Source of the DNA: Bacillota bacterium
Lineage (GTDB): Bacteria; Bacillota; Clostridia; Peptostreptococcales; Anaerovoracaceae
Reading direction: 5' to 3'
NCBI GenBank assembly: GCA_022706625.1
Contig: JAKJCD010000120.1
Span: forward strand, 1 to 5,855
Length of the DNA stretch: 5,855 nucleotides
Shown: positions 1-5,010 of the stretch, one piece after another
Position numbering within the stretch: the stretch's first letter is position 1
Layout of the letters: every line of letters starts with the position of its first letter
Made by a program: the position numbers and the translations under genes
Notes under the pieces: model-generated
What the model saw: only the letters and a program-made list of their open reading frames with translations
Told to the model about the DNA's origin: nothing
The model's database searches: none

Positions 1-1762
1 CGATGGACTTTGTCAGCATGCCGGCTTCAAGAGGAACATCCTCCCCCATTCCCAGCTTTCCGACAAGCCCCTGTATCCTGTCTCCTCCGAAGCGCCGCAT
101 CAGGTCGTCTTCCAGCGAAATAAAAAACTGAGTCCTGCCCGGGTCTCCCTGCCTTCCGGAACGTCCGCGCAGCTGATTGTCGATACGGCGGGATTCGTGC
201 CGTTCCGTTCTGAGGATACGAAGGCCGCCAAGATCAACTACTTTCTGCCTCTCTTCCGGCGTGCAATCACGGCCGCCCAGGATAATGTCGGTGCCGCGGC
301 CTGCCATATTGGTTGCTATGGTAACGGCTCCCAGTCTGCCGGCTTCCGCAACTATCTCCGCCTCCCGTTCATGCTGCTTTGCATTCAGCACGTTGTGTCT
401 GATTCCCCGGCGTTTCAAAAGTGCGCTGATTATCTCTGATCTTTCTATGGAAATCGTGCCTACGAGAATAGGCTGCCCCTTCTCATGGCATTCGCCGATC
501 TGGTTGGCTATAGCCGTAAATTTACCGCGTTCGGTACTGTAAATCGAATCCTCCATGTCGGCCCTTGCAATAGGCATATTTGTAGGGATCTCCACTACGT
601 CCATGTTGTAGATCTCCCGAAACTCCTCTTCCTCGGTCTTAGCTGTACCCGTCATGCCGGCAAGCTTATTGTACATTCGAAAATAGTTCTGCAAGGTGAT
701 GGTGGCAAGAGTCTTGGATTCCTGCCTCACCATCAGTCCCTCCTTTGCCTCTATAGCCTGATGCAGTCCCTCGCTGTACCGCCTTCCGAACATGAGCCTG
801 CCTGTGAACTCGTCCACGATGACGATCTCCCCGTCCTTCAAAACATAGTCTACATCCCTCTTCATCAGGTTATGGGCCTTCAGGGCCTGGATCACATGGT
901 GGTTTATTTCCATATTTTCGGGATCCGAAAAGTTCTCTACCTTGAAGAACTTTTCACATTTTGTAACTCCCTGTTCAGTCAGTGAGACAGTCCTTTCCTT
1001 TTCATCCATGGTAAACTCAAAGCCTTCATGGAAACCGGCCACAAATTTGTTAGCTATGCGATAAAGGTCTGTAGATTTTTCTCCTTGTCCGGAAATGATC
1101 AGCGGCGTTCTTGCCTCGTCCACCAGTATGCTGTCTACCTCGTCCACAATGGCAAAATTAAGCTCACGCTGCATCATGTCTTCTTTATAGATCACCATAT
1201 TGTCCCGCAGATAATCGAAACCGAACTCGTTATTCGTCCCGTAGGTAATGTCCGCCTCATAAGCCAGTTTGCGTTCGGGGCCCGTGACTTCGTGGATCAC
1301 ACAGCCTATAGTCATACCTAAAAAGGTATAGATCTTGCCCATCCATTCCATGTCTCTTTTGGCCAGGTAATCGTTGACCGTGACCACATGAACGCCTTTT
1401 CCTTCCAAGGCATTGAGATATGCCGGAAGGGTTGCCACTAAAGTCTTGCCTTCGCCTGTTTTCATCTCGGCGATGCGTCCCTGATGAAGCACTACTCCTC
1501 CTACAAGCTGTACACGGAAATGCTTCATGCCCAGTGTTCGCCATGCGGCCTCCCGAACCGCTGCAAAAGCTTCGGGAAGAATATCGTCCAAGCTTTCCCC
1601 CCCCGCTAATCTCTCCCGGAATTGCCCCGTCAAAGCCTGAAGCTCTTCATCGGTTTTTCCAGCCATCATGCTGTCAAGTTCTTCGATACGGTCTACTATT
1701 TTGTCGATTTTTTTGAGTTCTTTCTCATTCAGATTTCCGAAAATTTTTTCTAAAAAGCTCAT
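1..1762 (-). CDS. secA: Preprotein translocase ATPase SecA, 3' end missing
   Basis: SecA is the cytosolic/peripheral membrane ATPase motor that pushes unfolded preproteins through the SecYEG channel. The frame stays open from the ATG at 1762-1760 to the left edge, giving 587 residues; full-length Firmicute SecA proteins have roughly 800-850, so about the last 30% is outside the window. The N-terminus MSFLEKIFG is typical. Visible motifs: Walker A GEGKT at residues 103-107, DEVDS Walker B at 207-211, TNNEFGYDYLRDN just before it, the preprotein cross-linking region in the following ~150 residues (with VDEFTGRLM near its end), NMAGRGTDI at 485-493, and the arginine-finger motif QLRGRSGRQGDPG at 530-542. 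The frame then enters the helical scaffold/wing region. The start is supported by AGAGG at 1775-1771, eight bases upstream. No frameshift or lost catalytic residue is seen. It is the last gene of the minus-strand series but has its own promoter. Identification is secure from the motifs. Confidence 0.98.
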   Translation of the reverse strand, partial: MSFLEKIFGNLNEKELKKIDKIVDRIEELDSMMAGKTDEELQALTGQFRERLAGGESLDDILPEAFAAVREAAWRTLGMKHFRVQLVGGVVLHQGRIAEMKTGEGKTLVATLPAYLNALEGKGVHVVTVNDYLAKRDMEWMGKIYTFLGMTIGCVIHEVTGPERKLAYEADITYGTNNEFGFDYLRDNMVIYKEDMMQRELNFAIVDEVDSILVDEARTPLIISGQGEKSTDLYRIANKFVAGFHEGFEFTMDEKERTVSLTEQGVTKCEKFFKVENFSDPENMEINHHVIQALKAHNLMKRDVDYVLKDGEIVIVDEFTGRLMFGRRYSEGLHQAIEAKEGLMVRQESKTLATITLQNYFRMYNKLAGMTGTAKTEEEEFREIYNMDVVEIPTNMPIARADMEDSIYSTERGKFTAIANQIGECHEKGQPILVGTISIERSEIISALLKRRGIRHNVLNAKQHEREAEIVAEAGRLGAVTIATNMAGRGTDIILGGRDCTPEERQKVVDLGGLRILRTERHESRRIDNQLRGRSGRQGDPGRTQFFISLEDDLMRRFGGDRIQGLVGKLGMGEDVPLEAGMLTKSI

Positions 1763-1833
1763 ATATTATACCTCTTTCGCTTTTTGTCAAATTTACTGCA
1801 GGAATCAAACTGCTCTTTTTTCATCAGCCTTTG

Positions 1834-1862
1834 ATTATATCATGAGAGGAGATAAAAAGCAA
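1834..1862 (-). promoter_or_regulatory. Candidate secA promoter (extended -10)
   Basis: Read on the minus strand, a perfect TATAAT lies at 1839-1834, preceded by TG one base upstream (TGATATAAT, an extended -10). A poor -35 match, TTGCTT, lies 17 bases further upstream at 1862-1857, inside the T-tract of the preceding terminator. Transcription would start near 1827, giving a leader of about 65 bases to the secA ATG. An extended -10 can compensate for a weak -35 in sigma-A promoters. This is inference from sequence match only. Confidence 0.55.
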
Positions 1863-1882
1863 AAAGGGCAGTCGCCCTTTTT
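1854..1882 (-). terminator. Intrinsic terminator of the aspartokinase gene
   Basis: On the minus strand, AAAAAGGGC (1882-1874), loop GACT, then GCCCTTTTT (1869-1861) forms a perfect 9-bp stem. It is followed by GC and five more T. It lies about 30 bases after the aspartokinase stop codon, as expected for a rho-independent terminator, and separates that gene from secA. The stem is A/T-rich at its base and symmetrical, so some activity in the opposite direction is possible, but no plus-strand gene needs it. Confidence 0.9.
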
Positions 1883-1913
1883 CGTCATTTTGCCGTTGCC
1901 CTTTTCGTCATTT
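1874..1913. repeat. Short direct repeat at the aspartokinase 3' end
   Basis: The plus-strand unit GCCCTTTT(T)CGTCATTT occurs at 1874-1890 and again at 1898-1913, with starts 24 bases apart and differing by one T. The second copy overlaps the aspartokinase stop codon (1914-1912), and the first supplies one arm of the terminator stem. The pattern looks like a small local duplication. Confidence 0.8.
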
Positions 1914-3297
1914 ATGCATCAAGTCTATTCTTGATGCCCTCATCAAACTCTGCCGGAAAGCCGGCCCACTGATCTTCTTCCGTTTCGAAAAAAGTATCAT
2001 AAATCGCCCTGACTGCATTTTCAAAGTCTATATTTTCAACCCCTACTATAATGTTCATTTCACTGGAACCCTGGTCGATCATCCTGATATTGATACCGGC
2101 TTTATAAAGAGCCGTAAATAGCCTGGCCGACACCCCGCGGCGGCGGTTCATGCCGCGGCCCACCGTAGCTATCAGTGCCATATCTTGATAAACATCAAGG
2201 CTGTCTGGGGCAAGGCGCCTCTGCATCTCTTCAAGAATATCTTCCAGCTTGCCGTTTATCTTCTTTTTGGAAAGTACGATCGATATTGTATCGATGCTGC
2301 TTGGCAGGTGTTCCACCGGGATCCCGTAATCCTCCAGAATGCTCAGGCAGCGTCTGACAAATCCGGTTTCGGCACTCATCATATTTTTATAGATGGCAAT
2401 GACCACAAAGTCTTTGCTCCCTGCAATGCCGGTAATTATCTTGTCATCAGCTTTTTTACTGGTATCGGACACAATCAGGGTTCCGGGATGGGCAGGGGCG
2501 TTTGTATTTCTTATGTTTATAGGAATATTGCCGGCGCGGACAGGGTAAATGGCGTCTTCATGAAGGACGGAAGCGCCCATATATGAAAGCTCTCTCAGTT
2601 CCTTGTAGGATACCATATCGATCTGCTCGGGGTTTTTAACTATTCTGGGGTCTGCTACAAGAAACCCGGACACATCGGTCCAGTTCTCATAGACATCCGC
2701 CTTTACCGCCTTGGCAACCAAAGAACCCGTTATATCCGAACCCCCCCGCGAAAAGGTCTTGATGCTTCTGTCGGGCTTGCTGCCGTAAAAGCCCGGGATA
2801 ACAGCCCTATCGTGTTTGAGGATCTCATTTGCCAGCCTTCTATCGGTCTCCTCATCCAAAAGCTTGCCCCTTTCGTCAAAACAAATCAGCCCGGCCGTGT
2901 CCACAAAATCGTAACCCAAATAAGCCGCTACAACTAAAGCGGTCAGATACTCTCCCCGGCTAGCTATATAGTCCTCGCTGGCATTGTTTTGCATATTCTT
3001 ATCGATTTCCGCAAATTCCTTTTCCAAGTCGATATCGATACCCAGATTCATTTTCAGCGCAAGAAATCGATCACAGACCACCTGAAAAATCTGTCTGTAG
3101 TCAACATTGTGATCGATATGGGCTTTGCACAGATAGAGCAGGTCCGTAACCTTGTTGTCCTGGTCAAAGCGTCTGCCCGGAGCCGATACGATAACGTATT
3201 TTCGATCGGATTCATCTTCGATGATTTTTTTGAGTTTGGCAAGCTGTATACCGTCTGCTACGGAGCTCCCACCGAATTTAGAAACTATTACTCCCAT
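1912..3297 (-). CDS. Aspartate kinase (aspartokinase), monofunctional, ACT-regulated
   Basis: Aspartate kinase phosphorylates L-aspartate with ATP to give 4-phospho-L-aspartate, the entry step to lysine/diaminopimelate, threonine and methionine. The 461-residue protein has the N-terminal amino-acid-kinase domain: KFGGSS at 7-12 (ATP/phosphate site), SAPG at 38-41 with KVTDLL at 49-54, SRGEYLTA at 113-120 (E116 is the likely aspartate-binding glutamate), and FSRGGSDITGS at 182-192. Two ACT repeats follow at about 297-345 and 373-437, the second with IDQGSSEMNI at 407-416, the usual effector-binding loop. The overall pattern resembles Bacillus subtilis ThrD/YclM (aspartokinase III) more than the alpha/beta-subunit type; no symbol is given because naming differs between species. 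A tail of about 24 acidic residues follows the last ACT strand. The ATG start has AGGGGA seven bases upstream. Feedback inhibition by lysine and/or threonine is likely from the family, but which effector cannot be read here. Confidence 0.96.
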   Translation of the reverse strand: MGVIVSKFGGSSVADGIQLAKLKKIIEDESDRKYVIVSAPGRRFDQDNKVTDLLYLCKAHIDHNVDYRQIFQVVCDRFLALKMNLGIDIDLEKEFAEIDKNMQNNASEDYIASRGEYLTALVVAAYLGYDFVDTAGLICFDERGKLLDEETDRRLANEILKHDRAVIPGFYGSKPDRSIKTFSRGGSDITGSLVAKAVKADVYENWTDVSGFLVADPRIVKNPEQIDMVSYKELRELSYMGASVLHEDAIYPVRAGNIPINIRNTNAPAHPGTLIVSDTSKKADDKIITGIAGSKDFVVIAIYKNMMSAETGFVRRCLSILEDYGIPVEHLPSSIDTISIVLSKKKINGKLEDILEEMQRRLAPDSLDVYQDMALIATVGRGMNRRRGVSARLFTALYKAGINIRMIDQGSSEMNIIVGVENIDFENAVRAIYDTFFETEEDQWAGFPAEFDEGIKNRLDA

Positions 3298-3330
3298 TGG
3301 ATATTCCCCTGTAAAATTGATTTAACGTTT

Positions 3331-3359
3331 ATTCTATAGCAAAGTATGTCATCGGTCAA
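3331..3359 (-). promoter_or_regulatory. Sigma-A promoter of the aspartokinase gene
   Basis: On the minus strand, TTGACC (3359-3354) and TAGAAT (3336-3331) are separated by exactly 17 bases, each matching five of six consensus positions. Transcription would start near 3324, leaving a leader of only about 27 bases before the ATG, too short for a lysine riboswitch or T-box. The ribosome binding site AGGGGA lies in that leader. Confidence 0.8.
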
Positions 3360-3360
3360 C

Positions 3361-3390
3361 AAAAACGGCTAAATTATATTATTCGGCCGC
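3361..3390 (-). terminator. Weak candidate terminator after metK
   Basis: Beginning 15 bases after the metK stop, the minus strand reads GCGGC (3390-3386), a 16-base A/T-rich loop, then GCCGT (3369-3365) running into a five-T tract at 3365-3361. The stem is only four G-C pairs plus one G-U. An alternative stem, AAATTAT (3397-3391) with ATAATTT (3377-3371), competes with it. The T-tract directly abuts the aspartokinase -35 hexamer. Read-through from metK seems likely. Confidence 0.35.
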
Positions 3391-3405
3391 ATAATTTTTG
3401 CTTCT

Positions 3406-4593
3406 CTATTTTTGCGCAAATGCTCTTAGTGCTTCAGCTTTATCCGTTCTCTCCCAGGGAAGATCAAGCTCCGACCGGCCGAAATGGCCGTAGGCTGCCA
3501 GTTTACGATAAATGGGTTTACGCAAATCCAAATCCCGGATTATGGCGGCGGGGCGCAAATCAAAATTGGCTTCTACGATTTCTGCAAGCTTATCATCGGA
3601 TATTTTGCCGCTCCCAAAGCTGTCAACGGATATCGAGACCGGTTTTGCGACACCGATGGCATAGGCGAACTGGATCTCGCACCTGTCGGCAAGCCCCGCC
3701 GCCACAATATTCTTTGCTATATAGCGCGCCATATATGCTGCCGACCGGTCGACCTTCGTCGGATCCTTTCCGGAGAATGATCCTCCCCCGTGATTCCCGT
3801 AGCCTCCATAAGTATCTACAATTATCTTCCTGCCCGTAAGTCCGGAATCCCCGTGTGGGCCGCCTACGACGAACCTGCCTGTCGGATTTACAAAGTATCT
3901 GGTTTTTTCATCCAAAAGTTCCTTGGGGATCACAGAATTTATCACTTTATCGATAACATCTTTTCGAATTTGCTCCTGGCTCACATCAGGGTCATGCTGT
4001 GTGGAAATCAGCACCGTATCGATGCGAACTGCTTTATCATCCTCATATTCTACAGTTACCTGGGTTTTTCCGTCGGGCCTCAAATAGGTCAGTTCACCGG
4101 ACTTTCTTACATCTGCCAGCTTCTTTGCCAGTTTATGCGCAAGGGAAATAGCCATTGGCATGAGCTCAGGCGTCTCATTTGAAGCATAGCCGAACATTAT
4201 GCCCTGATCTCCTGCGCCTATGGCATCCAGCTGGTCGCTTAAGGTTCCGTCTTTGTACTCCAATGCTTTATCAACGCCCAGGGCAATATCTGGCGATTGC
4301 TCGTCTATTGCTGTGAGCACGGCGCAGGTGTTTCCGTCAAAGCCATACTCCCCTTTGTCATAGCCAATATCGGTTATCACACTGCGGATCAGACGCGGAA
4401 TATCAACATAGCAATCTGTCGTCATTTCACCCACCACTATGGCCATGCCCGTAGTTGCCATTGTTTCAACGGCAACTCTGGCATAGGGGTCCAGTTCTAA
4501 TACCGCGTCCAGTATACCGTCGGATATCTGGTCGCACAATTTGTCCGGATGCCCTTCTGTTACCGATTCTGATGTAAATAATCTCTTTTTCAT
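3406..4593 (-). CDS. metK: S-adenosylmethionine synthetase (methionine adenosyltransferase)
   Basis: MetK condenses L-methionine with ATP to S-adenosylmethionine, releasing phosphate and pyrophosphate; SAM is the cell's main methyl donor. The 395-residue product matches the usual bacterial length. It starts MKKRLFTSESVTEGHPDK, with H15 and D17 in the ATP/Mg site. The first family signature, GAGDQGIMFGYA, is at 126-137 and the second, GGGSFSGKD, at 269-277. DPTKVDRSAAYMARYIAKN (278-296), which binds ATP/phosphate and cations in the family, is intact. The conserved C-terminal YGHFGR is at 368-373. The start is fixed by GGAGGT five bases upstream of the ATG. The enzyme is a cytosolic homo-oligomer in characterised bacteria. 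Expression is predicted to be switched off by its own product through the S-box leader. The aspartokinase gene lies 108 bases downstream on the same strand, which fits a shared methionine-supply theme. Confidence 0.98.
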   Translation of the reverse strand: MKKRLFTSESVTEGHPDKLCDQISDGILDAVLELDPYARVAVETMATTGMAIVVGEMTTDCYVDIPRLIRSVITDIGYDKGEYGFDGNTCAVLTAIDEQSPDIALGVDKALEYKDGTLSDQLDAIGAGDQGIMFGYASNETPELMPMAISLAHKLAKKLADVRKSGELTYLRPDGKTQVTVEYEDDKAVRIDTVLISTQHDPDVSQEQIRKDVIDKVINSVIPKELLDEKTRYFVNPTGRFVVGGPHGDSGLTGRKIIVDTYGGYGNHGGGSFSGKDPTKVDRSAAYMARYIAKNIVAAGLADRCEIQFAYAIGVAKPVSISVDSFGSGKISDDKLAEIVEANFDLRPAAIIRDLDLRKPIYRKLAAYGHFGRSELDLPWERTDKAEALRAFAQK

Positions 4594-4598
4594 TTGCT

Positions 4599-4604
4599 AC
4601 CTCC
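4599..4604 (-). promoter_or_regulatory. metK Shine-Dalgarno site with complementary leader segment
   Basis: GGAGGT (4604-4599) lies five bases before the metK ATG. The minus-strand hexamer ACCTCC at 4646-4641, at the foot of the leader terminator, is perfectly complementary to it. Two bases of this hexamer are shared with the 5' arm of the terminator stem. In full-length mRNA the site could therefore be masked, which would add translational control. The site is certain; the masking is inferred. Confidence 0.75.
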
Positions 4605-4615
4605 GTTTCTAGTCT

Positions 4616-4642
4616 AAAGAAAAACCTCTTCGTTGGAAGAGG
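4616..4642 (-). terminator. Riboswitch-controlled terminator in the metK leader
   Basis: The minus strand reads CCTCTTC (4642-4636), loop CAAC, GAAGAGG (4631-4625), then TTTTTCTTT. This is a perfect 7-bp stem with a U-tract, lying between the SAM aptamer and the metK ribosome binding site. A competing antiterminator can be drawn: GATGAGGGAG (4667-4658), which includes the 3' strand of aptamer helix P1, pairs imperfectly with CTCCTCTTC (4644-4636). SAM binding would keep P1 formed and free the terminator, the usual S-box OFF logic. Confidence 0.9.
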
Positions 4643-4660
4643 AGGTTAACATACAGTCTC

Positions 4661-4765
4661 CCTCATCTCTCAGAATGCATCTGTAGGATTTGGCACCTTT
4701 GCTGTAAAAAACAGTCAGGTTGCCGGGCTTCGCAGGGCCTATTCCCTCAGCCGCTCTTGATAAGG
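4661..4765 (-). promoter_or_regulatory. SAM-I riboswitch aptamer (S-box) upstream of metK
   Basis: About 105 bases carry the conserved S-box core. P1 pairs CCTTATC (4765-4759) with GATGAGG (4667-4661), including one G-U pair. Next come ATCAAGAG and GGCTGAGGGA, then GCGAAGCCCGGCAACC, the most conserved stretch of P2 and its kink-turn/pseudoknot region. P3 is CTGT/ACAG around a U-rich loop, followed by the conserved AAGGTGCCAAATCC. P4 is CAGA/TCTG around TGCAT. In known S-box leaders this fold binds S-adenosylmethionine and causes premature termination. Its place before metK, which makes SAM, fits product feedback. All core elements are present in the expected order. Confidence 0.96.
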
Positions 4766-4788
4766 TTTTATTCATTTTTTTCATTATT

Positions 4789-4817
4789 ATTTTATTCCCA
4801 CAATTGATTCTTGTCAA
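4789..4817 (-). promoter_or_regulatory. Sigma-A promoter of metK
   Basis: On the minus strand, a perfect TTGACA (4817-4812) is followed after 17 bases by TAAAAT (4794-4789), five of six -10 matches. The predicted start is near 4782, about 17 bases before the S-box P1 strand, so the aptamer lies at the 5' end of a leader of roughly 190 bases. A small inverted repeat, ATTGA-N6-TCAAT (4803-4818), covers the -35. Confidence 0.85.
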
Positions 4818-4885
4818 TCACTTGCAGGAGCTTAATACATTCATTTACTTGTTTTTTCGTTTGTAGCTTGCTGCTCCAATCTGTG

Positions 4886-4923
4886 CCGGCCGGGGCAAGA
4901 AAAGCAACCAAAACCCCGGCCGG
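4886..4923. repeat. GC-rich 10-bp inverted repeat between divergent promoters
   Basis: CCGGCCGGGG (4886-4895) and CCCCGGCCGG (4914-4923) are perfect reverse complements with an 18-base A-rich spacer. Each arm also contains the self-complementary octamer CCGGCCGG. The surroundings are A/T-rich. No T-tract follows on either strand, so it does not look like a normal terminator. It lies about 70 bp upstream of the metK -35 and 21 bp upstream of the proposed -35 of the plus-strand gene. It could be an operator, a DNA cruciform or a relic repeat unit; the function is unknown. Confidence 0.85.
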
Positions 4924-4944
4924 AATCCGACTTGAATTAAACAA

Positions 4945-4973
4945 TACACATTCGTCATAGAATAATGTATACT
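4945..4973 (+). promoter_or_regulatory. Candidate promoter of the divergent plus-strand gene
   Basis: TACACA (4945-4950) and TATACT (4968-4973) are 17 bases apart, matching four and five of six consensus positions. Transcription would begin near 4980, giving a leader of about 30 bases containing the GGAG ribosome binding site. An alternative pair, TTGAAT (4932-4937) with TAGAAT (4958-4963), has a 20-base spacer, which is too long. Confidence 0.4.
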
Positions 4974-5010
4974 GTCATTGAAATATTAGTTCAGTGTATG
5001 GAGTGATGAT

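Noticed and set aside
1765..1790. TTGACA (1790-1785) and TATAAT (1770-1765) on the minus strand just before secA
   Set aside because: Both hexamers are perfect but the spacer is only 14 bases, and the start would fall at or inside the secA ATG. The TATAAT lies between the ribosome binding site and the start codon. The upstream extended -10 is preferred.
177..1934. Several plus-strand open frames of 80-166 codons, and a minus-strand frame at 1257-1544
   Set aside because: Nearly all lie within the secA coding region in other frames, where secA motifs are continuous; the one reaching 1934 runs over the secA start, promoter and aspartokinase terminator. They give low-complexity or Arg/Ser/Pro-rich products and have no start signals.
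4614..4817. A 67-codon minus-strand open frame
   Set aside because: It lies entirely across the metK promoter, S-box aptamer and terminator, whose conserved RNA structure fully explains the sequence; it has no convincing ribosome binding site.
4886..4923. The GC-rich inverted repeat as an intrinsic terminator
   Set aside because: No T-tract follows on either strand, the loop is 18 bases, and no gene ends next to it on either side.
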